Below are positions 21,204 to 31,978 of a stretch of DNA of 64,000 nucleotides, piece after piece. How positions within the stretch are numbered: the first letter of the stretch is position 1; the number at the start of each line of letters is the position of its first letter. Origin of the DNA: Isoetes taiwanensis (lineage: Eukaryota > Streptophyta > Lycopodiopsida > Isoetales > Isoetaceae); contig JAJEKV010000237.1 in assembly GCA_021234155.1 (NCBI GenBank), positions 558,001-622,000 of the forward strand. The letters run 5' to 3'. Both the position numbers and the translations under genes were made by a program. Under the pieces are notes generated by a model. It did no database searches, was not told the origin of the DNA, and saw nothing but the letters and a program-made list of their open reading frames with translations.

Positions 21204-22740
21204 TGCCATGCTCCCAGAATCTATACGATGCTCCCATCGTACAAATACGGGGAATTCCCCTCCCGTGGCGACTACATCACGATGGAAAGGCCCTCCGTCC
21301 AACTCGGACCACTTAGGATGGCCAAGTATCTGGGTGAGGAACACGGAGATGTCATTCGTCCCACGTCCTCTATGGGAATCCTATACATCGGAAGCGTACG
21401 TACATGTTAGCACATAGCAATCATACACAAAATAATATACCACCACGAAGGGTGGTCCGTCCATCATCTCATACACATAGGAATACAAGTACAAGATAAT
21501 ATATGTAATATACCATAATTAAGGGCTCTACCCTGGGCTCAGACTCTAGCGAGTCGACTGACGGTTAAGGCCTCAACATAACAGCAGACACAGATATAAC
21601 ATGGCATTAGCTGGCATAGAACAATGGCTAGGGTAGTCCACTCCATCCGCCCCTTTTGTGCACACTTTGCAGATAGGTTGAGACATGCTATGACATGATT
21701 GTAGCCTTCTCGAGACGCAATCCCATGGAATCACCCTATGAGACCACTCCGGGTTACATCTCCCCGGTCCGATGAGGCAGGTCAGGGAGGCGTTCCCTCC
21801 CCTGGCATGACGGGTCCATGGGTGTGCTAGAGAACACGTGCCACATCAGCAGCCCCCGCATCCGTACCCGACTTACTCCCCTAAATCTAAACGCCGGCTC
21901 ACCGTGCCCGTTTGAGCCAGGATGTCCCTATAGGCATGTATCCTGCCACCCAGAGAGTGTCAGACCCATACCCGGCCCCTTCAATGATCGACTATAAGCC
22001 TAGCACACTATAGGAATGTTGTAGCCACGCTAGGCAGGATCCCAACCCCGTTTCACCCTCATACCCATTATCTGATGTTGAATCACAACATAGCATCCAC
22101 AACCAGGTGGGCTCTTGTGCACAGGCCGCATTTACGGGGTCTTAAAGGTTCTAGCCTGAGACATGTCTACTACTAGGACGCTTTCAAGTCTCTACCCACC
22201 CTTAACCCCAGACACACATGAGGAACAGAAAGAGAGAACATAATCATAAAACAAAGTATCCATCCTTATCTTAACAGTACATATTAGAGAATTTAACCAT
22301 CCATTTAATCATACAAGGGTTAGCTGAAGCATAACTATCTAGAGATTAACCGGTCTCTTGGCTAGAACCATTTTCACGAAAGGCTTCCATTCTTCTAATC
22401 TGGTTGCAGTGGTTGGTGGCTCCTCCTTCTTCCAACTCTTCCCAAATCGATTTGGGCCAGAATTGGGAATAGGGACTCAATTTGGATCCTATTCTTAGCA
22501 AGTTTCTCTTGGCCAATCGATTTGGGCCAGATGGCACTCCCTAATTAGCCGACTTTTACTAAATAATACGTTAACTAGCCTAATTAGGTTATTTAGCTTG
22601 CTAACAATTTAGCATAGCTAATAAAAGCCCCTTTTAGGTTAACCCCTAATGACCCATAAGGTCTACTTATACCCTGGTGATGTGTCATAATATATATACA
22701 TATACCGTATAAATACATGGAACGTCATACCATAAAGGTA
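21204..22740 (-). repeat. Probable LTR or LTR-derived DNA, right boundary uncertain
   Basis: Relatively GC-rich, non-coding sequence beside an intact PBS. Two copies of AATCGATTTGGGCCAGA lie at 22,445 and 22,515. On the minus strand a TATA-like run (ATTTATACGGTATATGTA near 22,705) could be the U3 promoter, with transcription toward the PBS. No second LTR is in the window to confirm the ends. Confidence 0.4.
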
Positions 22741-22945
22741 AAAACCACTTCTAGTATTGGAATCTTAGAGCGATTTCAAAATTCAGGATTTGGATGTTTA
22801 TGCATATTCACACTTGTTTGAAAGTAAGTTGTATGCTGGATTAAAAAATGCATTGGTTGTTCATGCCCTTACTTCCACACTTTTAATTCCTAAATCCATC
22901 CTCATAGCCTTTTCTAACAAAATAAAGAAGAAGAAGAAGAAGAGA

Positions 22946-22979
22946 TTTTAACGTCACGCCACAAGGCGTGACGTTAAAA
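22946..22979. repeat. 15-bp perfect hairpin containing TGACGT
   Basis: TTTTAACGTCACGCC and its complement GGCGTGACGTTAAAA are separated by ACAA. The arms carry the ACGTCA/TGACGT core bound by plant bZIP factors. It follows a short AAG microsatellite. T-rich and A-rich ends also resemble a terminator fold or a MITE end. Confidence 0.8.
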
Positions 22980-23418
22980 CAACCATCCTTCAATTCAACC
23001 ATTGAACCATAAAATCCATTGAACACAACGACCTAGCCGAGAAGAAGCAGCAAATAACTTAGCTTATAAAAATCACCCTCTTCAGAAAGCAAAGAAGAAA
23101 ATCAAAGAAGAAAAAGGCAAAACCCTCAAAAAAAACGGATTGCATAGCCGGCCCTCACTGATTTCTTAAATTTTGAGCAGAACAAGCAGAAAAAGTAGTG
23201 ACAAGACATAAAACAGGAAGCTCGTGAAAGCATAAATTTTCTGAGAATCAGCAGAACATGGAGAAAACAAGCTCCAGAAACTAAGATAGCTATAGGACAT
23301 AAAAGCAGAGACTGGAGAAGCATAAATTTTTTGAAAATCAAAGCAGCGAGAAAAGAAGCCTCGGGGCAAAGCCAAACCCATTGAAGGAAGCACAAATCTA
23401 TGGGCAGAAGATGTGTGT

Positions 23419-23580
23419 CCATTTTGTATCCTATATGTGTCTAACCTAGCTTGCTGCTCACAAATTTTGTTCCTTAATGGCATCATGTACTCTCGGGCAT
23501 TCTAAAGTAGTGCTTAACATGTTTGTATGCAGGGGCTTTCAATAATTATTTGTTCGCATTCATTTTTTTCATGGACTTTA
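23419..23580 (+). repeat. Dispersed duplication, copy 1 of 2
   Basis: About 160 bp shared with 24,225-24,380, both ending GTTCGCATTCATTTTTTTCA followed by TGGACTTTA. The copies differ by scattered substitutions and a few small indels. Confidence 0.85.
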
Positions 23581-24224
23581 AAGACCCACATCTTGGAATC
23601 AGATGTTGAAGCTCTTGGTGGATCTGCAATATATATATTTCTAATGATTTGGATTATATTGGAGTCAAAATAAATATACTAGCTAAAGTCGGACATGATT
23701 TTGCTTACTCTTCTACCATTAAGCACAAATCTAAATCGATTCTAGGGCAAACCGCAACTTATTTCTTTGTAGATTATGTTTGCTGAAGTTGGGATGTCTG
23801 TGAGTCGATATTTCCTTTCGATCTTCCTTCAACTGCTTAAACTTGGGTTGGCAGTTGGAGTGGCAGGAGAGATTTCACCCGAGACTCTAGAGAAAATGTT
23901 GGCTATTTCTACAAAGGTGATTGTGGACTTGCAGGCTTTGATCCTTGTTGTTGATTCCGATAGTTGTATGGTTTATCATATATGTTGTGCATGCAACGGG
24001 CACTTTTATTATCTGCATCTTGCTGCAATCATTCAATATTCACATATTTCTTTAGCAAGAACTCAGACAGATATATAGTATTCCACATGGGTGTTTAATG
24101 CTCAAAGGAGTCGTTAATTTTATGCTGGAATGGAAAGATGTAACAACTTATGAGGTAAAGTACCAGCAGTTAGATCCTATTTATGAAATGGGCACTGCTA
24201 TTCATCTCTTGCAGCAGATGGACG

Positions 24225-24380
24225 TCCATTTTGTGTCCCATGTGTGTAACCTAGCTTGCTACTCACAAATTTCGTTCCTTCACCATGTAGTCTCGGGTAT
24301 TCTGGAGTAGTGCTTGACATGTTTGTATGCAGAGGCTTTCAATGATTATTTGTTCGCATTCATTTTTTTCATGGACTTTA
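24225..24380 (+). repeat. Dispersed duplication, copy 2 of 2
   Basis: Direct-orientation partner of 23,419-23,580, 806 bp further on. Confidence 0.85.
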
Positions 24381-24755
24381 GATAAGCGTGTTAGTAGTAC
24401 CATCATTCCTACCAATTCCAACCAACTCTTTCGCTGCGCAAGCTATGATGCATCGGAGTGTAGAGCAAAACACATGGTTATTAGCCGGACATTCTACTTG
24501 CTCATGATGTACTCTAGATTTTTCTGCATATTGTTTTATTATTGAAATGTTTTAAGACAGGACATGTGGATGAATGGTGCGGGTATTGGATCTGTAAGAT
24601 GGACATAGTGCCCTAGCACTTATTTTGAAAGGGAGGGAAATATTTTTTGATGTAAAGACAATCAATCAACATGACTTTGCTTTGGTTACATTGCAAACAA
24701 GAGCAAACAATATAAAGCGATTAAATACGGATTTAGTTTACGTATGCATGGCAAT

Positions 24756-24862
24756 CTACTTGCCATTCCTGGGATGGAAACAGGGCAAAACGCGAAGCGA
24801 GGAGCCCTGTTGACATCCCAGATTCGCACGTCGCCCTGTTGACATTCCAGAATGGCAAGTAG
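24756..24862. repeat. Imperfect foldback repeat related to the hairpin at 61.6 kb
   Basis: CTACTTGCCATTCCTGGGAT at the left is answered at the right by GACATTCCAGAATGGCAAGT, and an inner GCCCTGTTGACAT unit is doubled (24,814 and 24,833). The arm CTTGCCATTCTGG.ATGTCAACAGGG matches the arm of the 61,575-61,658 hairpin at about four of five positions. In both places the next 150 bp contain short GCAGGGTAAA-type repeats. Confidence 0.7.
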
Positions 24863-25144
24863 ACAGCCACTCCTGTAACATTGATACACTTAGGAAGCAT
24901 TCTGGAGCAAGTAAAAGCCTTTGGAATGCAGGGTAAATTCTTGGAATGCTAGATAAACAGGCCACAATGCGGGGTAAATCATCACAATGCAGGTAGAATC
25001 AGGATTTTATTCATTTCATATTTCTATGTTTTTCGTAAGCAATTTTAGTATCTCACCATATTTATGTTTAGTTAGCACATATATTCATTTTTGGGTTGCC
25101 CCTAAAGCACATCAAAAATCAGGTTTTTATTCATTCTACATTCT

Positions 25145-26090
25145 ATGGTTGAGGATCACACCACTCAGATCTCACACCTGGCAGAAGAGCAACAAGCCTC
25201 CATCCCCCAAGTGCTTAAGAAGCAACTGGCTATAGTAAAGCAACAATTTGCAGGCATTGAGACCCAAGTGCAACAATTGCTTGACAGTATTCGCTTGTTG
25301 CAGTTTGAAAGGGAGCAGGATAGCCAGACTCTTGCTGGCCTCCGAGCACAAATAGACACCATGTCTATCAGAGATGAAGTTATAGTGAAGGACAAGGAGA
25401 GAATTGAGCAGGAGATGGTCACTGATATCTCCCGTCTTCGATCAGACATTGCAGACGTTATTGCCACTCAGGGGGCATTTCAGATAGCAACTAACGAAAG
25501 TCAGTTGCTACAGCAGGCCCTTCAGAACAGGATCGGCACAATGGAGATCACCTTCACATCGACAGATGATGTAATTGCCTCTAGGATACAGAAGTTGGAA
25601 CAGCGTTCCCTTGTTCAAGAGCAAGAGGCACACGAGCTACGAGAAGCTACAATCCAACAGGGGAAAGGACTCCATGCCAATGCACACGAGGCCTTGCAAA
25701 ATTGTGTATCCGAGTTGGAGCGGCAGAAACAATTCCAACAGAGCCGAGCCTTGGCGGGTATAGGAGAGGCAATCTCAGCGCCACCGCCACCCATGCTCAA
25801 GCACCCATGCGAAGTCAGTCTAGGCAGGCACCACGACGCCCTACTTCACCATTCCCTCCACGCCAACAGGACCCTCCTGTTCATGGACATCGGACAATGC
25901 CTTCAACTCACTGCATAACAACGGTACATGCCGCCCCAAAGAAACGTTGATCCACGTGAGCTTAGTGAACGCAGACGGAGAGGTCATAATTTGGTGATCC
26001 ATGGCCTGCCGGAAGAAGAGGGAGAGAATCTCATTCACCGACTCCAGATGCAGATCATCAATCGTATGACATTGCCTCGGCTCTGACATT
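25145..26090 (+). pseudogene. LINE ORF1: long coiled coil followed by RRM-like NLVIHGLPE motif
   Basis: The first 257 codons (25,145-25,918) encode heptad-rich sequence (MVEDHTTQISHLAEEQQASI, then LQFEREQDSQTLAGLRAQID and so on), a long coiled coil suited to trimer formation. After two frame changes near 25,760 and 25,930, the sequence RNVDPRELSERRRR and GHNLVIHGLPEEEGE appears. That is the start of the RNA-binding RRM-type domain found in non-LTR ORF1 proteins. ORF1p normally coats LINE RNA. The frame changes mean it is not made intact. Confidence 0.65.
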
Positions 26091-26619
26091 ATTGCTCGAG
26101 CCAATAGCCATGTTGCTTTCGACGTTACGCCTACAACCGTATTGTCATATTCACAAGAGCAGATATGCAAGTATCTGGGGATGCCATACTGGCGCGTCGG
26201 GCAAGCAATTGAAGGGAACATCCTTGTATGTGGACCCAGACCTCACCCCAAATAAGAACAAGAGTCCCTCCAGCTGAGCTCACCAAGGTTCGAGGCATCC
26301 TGCCGCCAAGGAGGAGCCAAGGGACTAGTTCGAGGCAAGATGCACATTTTCCGGCCACCGGGACAAAGTTGCTGCAGACCCTCCGGCCATTCAGCTGCAG
26401 CCCCCACCTCCCTCCGGGATCATGCTCCTCCACCGCCCGCTCCAGCCCCATGCCCCGGCTGCCATCGCCACTACTCCTCACCATATGCCACCCCAACTCC
26501 CATCGCTTCTCACCGGCCCCAACCCCTACCGCTTCTCACTGGTCCACATGACTGGCCTCCACCGCTTCCCACTCTTCCCCACAACTCAATCACAAGCATG
26601 CCTCTGGCGCCGCTAACAA

Positions 26620-26972
26620 ATAGGGAATGTGCCTTGGTGGTCTCCTGGAATTGTCGAGGTTTCCCATGGCAGAAGGGGGATAGTCTCAACTCTGTTGCTG
26701 CAGGTATGGATCTCATCTTCCTCATGGAGACATGGGAGCACGCAGGACACAGGCTACCTGATCTTTTAGGCTATCAACATTTCTCAGTCTTCAATAGCTG
26801 CACAGGCAAGAGGGGACATGGAGGGGTTGCCTGTTATTACCGGGAGTCTTTGGCACAGTCGGTCTTCCTGCACAAGATTGACAGACACAACAAATCGGTG
26901 CGCTCACTCGGATCATACATTCAGGAAGTACTGGACTTGAGGGCTCAGATATGCCCCCAGTCAACCATTTAA
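26620..26972 (+). pseudogene. LINE apurinic-like endonuclease, N-terminal part only
   Basis: ECALVVSWNCRGFPWQKGDS, MDLIFLMETWEHAGHRLPDL and GYQHFSVFNSCTGKRGHGGV follow the order of the LINE endonuclease: the WNxRG start, the catalytic ETW Glu, then GHGGVACYYR. The frame ends at 26,972, after which the 3' region of the element begins. The C-terminal half with the catalytic Asp and His is absent. Upstream (26,240-26,600) is a Pro/Ser/His-rich linker. Confidence 0.7.
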
Positions 26973-27090
26973 TTGATGTCAGCAGTCTTATTGCTGCCAC
27001 GGTTTTTCCCTCGAAAACCCTTCGGGGCGGGGGTTTTTTAATCCGGGCAGTAATGTGACTTCTGCGCTTTTTGTATTGGGTCCCATAGGC

Positions 27091-27137
27091 CGATTGGTCT
27101 CCGTGGACGATAAAAACAATTCTATTCTATTCTATGT
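27091..27137 (+). repeat. LINE 3' tail with ATTCT microsatellite
   Basis: GGTCTCCGTGGACGATAAAA followed by ACA and three ATTCT units. The same core occurs inverted at 36,381-36,424 and 61,425-61,455. Confidence 0.8.
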
Positions 27138-27159
27138 TTTTTGTAATACATGCACATGC

Positions 27160-27316
27160 CAATACTTCATTATTATGCCAAGACCTATAATGTACAGATT
27201 ATAACAAAGGCATTGCAATGCCAAAATCAACATACAATTGTTCCTTGATTCATCCATATTTCCACCACTTGCAGACATTTACCATTGTTTGACATCGTAC
27301 ATGCACATGCCAATTA
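27160..27316. repeat. Local satellite unit flanking LINE-A, left copy
   Basis: Shares about 150 bp with 34,616-34,770: CATTATYATGCCAAGACYYATAATG, CAAAATCAACATA, TTCCTTGATTCATC and CATTTACCATTGTTTGACATCG in the same order. LINE-A lies between the two copies, so it inserted into a pre-existing tandem repeat. Confidence 0.8.
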
Positions 27317-27338
27317 TTTTTTTTTTTTTTTTTTTTTT

Positions 27339-28134
27339 GAGTGAATGGGGTTATTTTCATTAATTATAGAAAAAGGTACAACATAGTGAGTGAACCTTTA
27401 TAGATAGGCTACTCATAATAATAAAAACTACCAAATGAACACAAGAGAAATAGGTGCTGCTGTAAGCACATAATAATAGCAATGTAATGTGCAGCATAGT
27501 AACAAAAACAGTAGTGAACTGAAATAGAAGATGAGAAATATGATGTGCTGCCTCTAGGTGTGTAAGCAGCATAAGTGAACAATTCCTGCAGAGAAAAAGT
27601 AAATGTTAATAAGCTTTAGAAGTTATATGCAAGTCTGTTTCAAGCCAGGTGGGTGCTGGTCACTGATTTGGAAGGGTAGGGTGGTTTGTGTGAAAGTGAT
27701 ATGTGTGTAGGAAGTCATAGTGAGCTCAAAAGTTTGGTTGAAGTATAAGGGTTCTGCCATTTCCCCAGTTTAGCTCAGTGATCAGCCTGTCAGCATTGGT
27801 AGTTGACATCAGAATTATTAGAGTGCCATATGCATCTGCCAGTCCCCTATGATGGTAGTAGCATTCCCTGTAATACTCAAACTGCTGATTTGTCATTCTT
27901 CTACTGTTACTCTCCGATCTCGTGCATAAGGTATGTGCTTCTGCAGAACTCCATAGTCCAATCTAATTCTTCATCAGGTATGCTAATTATGTCTATATTT
28001 GTGATGCCTCTAATCAGGCGGCCCACATATCATATGTGTATTGTATGTCATGTACCAGCCTCGCCTGAAAAGTCTCAGATTCTCGCAGGCTCCAATGAAG
28101 TGCCAAAGTCTCTCGCTAAGGCTCCCCATGTAAT
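27339..28134 (-). other. 3' untranslated region of LINE-A
   Basis: Lies between the ORF2 stop near 28,135 and the poly(A) tail. On the minus strand it ends with a TATAATTAATGAAAATAACC-type sequence before the A-run. The plus-strand ORF at 27,803-28,138 is a shadow without motifs. Confidence 0.6.
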
Positions 28135-31100
28135 CTAGGAGAAGTACAATGAGTGTCGGGTAAGTAAATCATGACAATTTAGTTTGAACAGTCTATGAGC
28201 TCCTATGAATTGACCTATATTTAACCATTTTGTATCCAAGTCATCTTTGTGCAAGTGTTTTTGACTGGTGGCAACCATCTCAATGTCATATATGACTTGT
28301 GATTTGATCCAGAACATAGATATTTGTTTACCTCCATACTGGCATCTGTTTCTATGCTTCCAAACATTCCATAATGCAATGCAACACAAAGTATTCTTAT
28401 AAGCATCATCATTCATCAAAAATTCCAAGAAAGTAGGTGACAATTTATATGAAAGGTATCTTCAAACCATGCCCAAAAAGTAGTAAGCTTTACACAGCCA
28501 AATATATGCTCCATAGATTCAACATATCTGCATCCAAGAGGGCAATAGGGATGAACTGAATTGGTTGCAGAATTGGAGTGCCTTGAGCTAGTCTCCAGAC
28601 ATGGCACACTCTTATTTGCAATTAACCACGCAAAATAAGAAATTTTGGGGGGCAAGTAGGAAAGCCAAATATTTTTGAATAATCTTAATTCAGTGTCATC
28701 TGAAAGATCCCAATAGAGCTTAGATGGAAGGAATGTTAGGCTTATTTAAACAAGTATAAACCTTGGATACCTTGTAATTGGATTTACCACACAGAGTCCA
28801 TTGGGCAGTGATAGGATTGTGTTGGATGTTGACATTGCCAACTCTTTGCATGATGAATCTGTACATAGTTTTGTCTGAAGAACTGCCTCTGATTCGATTT
28901 TTCAGATTGGTCCATGATATCCACCTTGTGTGATCCCAGAGATCACCGAGATGTAATATTCCATAGGACATCCACTTTTTATATATCTTTGGGTGGTTTA
29001 TGGCCAAAGGAGTGGAATTATCCCCGGAGAAATTGGGATTCCGTAATAAACTTGTGTTAGAGTGGATCATTCTCAATAGCAGAATTATCAAAGGCTTTTG
29101 TGAACCCCTGCTCCAAGCCGTAATGAAACTTCTCATTAGAGGGAAGTATTAGGGGCAGGTTTCAAAGTTGTGAAAGCTGAGAAAGGTAAACTATGGCTGA
29201 TCGAAGGATGCCCTTTAGGGTGACTGCAAGATAACCAATATTTGATAAAGACCATGGCTGGGTTGTTATGATTGAATAAAGATTTCCAAATGTATTTTCC
29301 AGCTAATGCAAAACCCTGAAGGGTCAAATTTTTGCAGCCAAGGCCACCATGTATCTTGCTTCTGGTGATAGTGTTCCAGTTAACCATGTGATGATTCTTC
29401 CAGATAAAATTTCTCACAATTCTCTCAATTTGCTGATAGATGCCTTTGGGAGCCAAGAGAGCTGAGGAATAATAAATGTGAGAAGCAGCAATGACTGAAT
29501 TAGCAATTATTGTTCTCCCTGCCAAAGAGAGACAATTGCCATAGTTGCCTAATTTCTTTCTAATTTTTGCAACTATAGGAGACCATAACTCTTTTAAACT
29601 GGGATTGAGAGACAGAGGCATACCTAAAAGGCTAGTTGTCTCAGTTGATCTAATGCATTTGATACCAAGCAATGCTATCGTTGTTCATGTCTCCAATGAT
29701 AGTACATTTATTTAGATTCATTTTGTATGCGAGGCAGCTCCAAAGATGTGAATGATGTGGAGAAAATTGGCAATGATGCTAGAATCATTTTTGAGAAAGT
29801 TGAACGAGTCATCCGTGATATTGAAGAATAGACAGATTGGTTGTATTGTTCCGGAAGATTAAGTCCAACAATATTCCCCATAGATTGATGGTAATTGATC
29901 ACTCTAGTTAACATCTCAATGCTGCCTTAAAGAGATAAGGTGCTAGGGGACATCCCCGGTCTCACCCCCGAGCAAGAGGGAAAAAATAGCCCTGGGAACC
30001 ATTGACAAGGACATTTGATTGAGATCTGGAATTTAGGGCCCAAAATAAGCTTAATAATCTTTTTCAATCGAAGCCAAGCTTTTGAAGAGAAAATTCTAAA
30101 AAAGTTCCACCTAACAAAGTGTCAAAAGCTTTGGAGAAATCTAGCTTGAGCGTAATGCAGTTTTGCTTAGTAAGATTATTCCAAAGGCATTCCCTCCATG
30201 GCTGCAATGTAGTTATCCAGGATGAATCTGTTGGGGAGGAAGGCAGATTGATTCAAGCTAATAACATCTTGGAGATGAGATTTGATCCTGTTGGCTATGA
30301 TTTTGGCACAAACCTTATAGGTGGAGTTTGTCAGAGAGATAGGCCTTCAGTCAGAGAAGGATTGAGGATTGTCAACCTTGGGAATTAGAGTAATAAGGCC
30401 AGATGAAAGAGAAGGATGAAGGTGATTCGAGTTCCGAAGCCTTTAATCATATGCACAAAGTCATCTTTAAGAATTTCCCCAAAATCTAATAAAAATTCAG
30501 GGGGTAACCCATCGGGACCTGGACTTTTACCTTTTGCAAGGCTTTTAAGGGTGGAGAAAATCTCTTCAACATTTGGAATTGCCTCCATTGCAGGGGTCAT
30601 GGCAATGTTACTTTGTAAACCATTAGTTTCAATCAAATCAGTGAAAGATTTAGCTTCTGCAGTCTGGACATGATTGTCCGAGGGTTGGGAAAAAAATATT
30701 AGCATAGTTCGAAAGGTAAGAAGTTGGAAATTTCTTTTTTGATCTCAGAATGGTGTTATCATTTCCATCATTGACCGAGATAAGTTGACTTTTCATAAGC
30801 CTAGACTTAGCAACTTTGTAGAAGAACCTTGAGTTTCCATGATCCATGTTAGATAAGTATTTTAGTTTACACCTGATAGATGCCCCTTTAGCTTCTATCT
30901 CTTCAATGGTTTTAATTACCATTTCTAGACTTCCTTCTTTTCTATGAAGCTCAATATTGAAGGGGTCATTTTGCAGATTGATTCTAACCTCCTTCATTTT
31001 CCACAGATATAAGATTTCTTTTTCGCCGCTGATATCATGAAAATTCTTTGACCATTGTTTAATCCAGGCCTTTGAATTTTTAATATTGGCATAGAAGGTT

Positions 31101-31966
31101 CTCATAGAATTTGTAGATCTGACCTTGGGAAGAGTGGCATAGTATGCAATGTAATCTTTACAGAAGGATTCAGAATCTAGAGGTCTGTAGCTCAATTTGA
31201 AAGGTGTATTACCATGCCTTTTGATGGAGAGCATAAGATTGGTTGTAAAGAATCGAGGCCGGGGTGATCGATATTGAAGTACACTCATCATCGTAAAACC
31301 GCATAATTATTCCATATCTCATTATAAGTGTTGTTTATATAAAACCCATCAAGTGCACAATATACTCTGTTACTCCCTTCTTGCTTATTAGACCATGTGT
31401 AGACTGAGGTGGAAGATGGATGTGTCAAGAAAATGGTCGTCAAGCATTTGATCCCATTGAGTTCTTTCAACAGAGGACATGTTGAGATTTTTCCCAATTT
31501 TCAAATCCCACGTAGGGGTGTTATTAAAATCCCCTGCCATAATCCAGGTATCACAATCCTGAGATGCAATATAATTGTTTACATTGAGCCAAGTGTTAGC
31601 TCTAGATCTCGACTCAATAGAGGCATAAACATTTATCACACCAAATTTGGAGTCATTATGTTTAAAGATTACTGATTGCCATGTTCTGCAAGGGCTAGTG
31701 TAGACAAAGATATGAGTTAGGTGTCTCCAAATAATGCAGAGCCCTCCTGAGGTTCCAGTTGCTTCAATCCATGTGGAGGAAAAACCTGGACCAATCCAAT
31801 CTGAAAGATTGGAGCACTCAAAGCTGGGGAGCCTTAGCTCCTGAAGCAGAATGATGTCTGCATCATAACTCCTAATTTGGAAAATGGCTCTTCTCCTTTT
31901 CAGTGGACCCTTTATGCCTCTTAGATTCCAACTAAGAATCTTCATGGATAAATTAGGCAAAGGCAA
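28135..31966 (-). pseudogene. LINE-A ORF2: endonuclease, reverse transcriptase, zf-RVT
   Basis: The endonuclease starts near 31,945 with MKILSWNLRGIKGPLKRRRA, has ADIILLQELRLPSFE (catalytic Glu), GVINVYA and IMAGDFNNTP. The RT begins with LAKGKSPGPDGLPPEFLLDF (30,500), then SDWRPISLTNSTYKVCAKII (30,330). The catalytic FADD box is degraded to ITDD near 29,810. Downstream blocks include GMPLSLNPS, LSLAGRTIIANSVIAASHIY and FIWKNHHMVNW. The zf-RVT region reads MPPKISYFAWLIANKSVPC and CPLGCRYVESMEHIFGC (28,650-28,500), and the end ALWNVWKHRNRCQYGG. Seven or more frame changes and the broken catalytic box rule out activity. Confidence 0.85.
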
Positions 31967-31978
31967 CCTTGGGGGGAA

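Larger units (their letters stand above)
22741..24755. other. Non-coding stretch with a hairpin and a duplicated 160-bp block
   Basis: Contains an AAG microsatellite and the hairpin at 22,946-22,979, and the dispersed duplication at 23,419-23,580 and 24,225-24,380. One 100-codon ORF at 23,776-24,078 (MFAEVGMSVSRYFLSIFLQL) shows helical character but no family signature. Confidence 0.45.
25145..27137 (+). mobile_element. Internally deleted LINE (coiled-coil/RRM-like ORF1, partial endonuclease, microsatellite tail)
   Basis: ORF1 (25,145 to about 26,090) and the start of an endonuclease (about 26,630-26,970) are followed directly by a GC-rich 3' region and the tail TCTCCGTGGACGATAAAAAC, then ATTCT repeats. 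The whole reverse transcriptase is missing. Ending in a short-unit microsatellite rather than poly(A), with a coiled-coil ORF1 and an 'ETW' endonuclease motif, sets it apart from the L1-type LINEs elsewhere in the window. I infer a CR1/Jockey- or RTE-like clade but cannot prove it. Confidence 0.7.

Noticed and set aside
27803-28138. 111-codon plus ORF near the end of LINE-A
   Set aside because: It overlaps the LINE-A 3' UTR and has no motif or coding-like composition.
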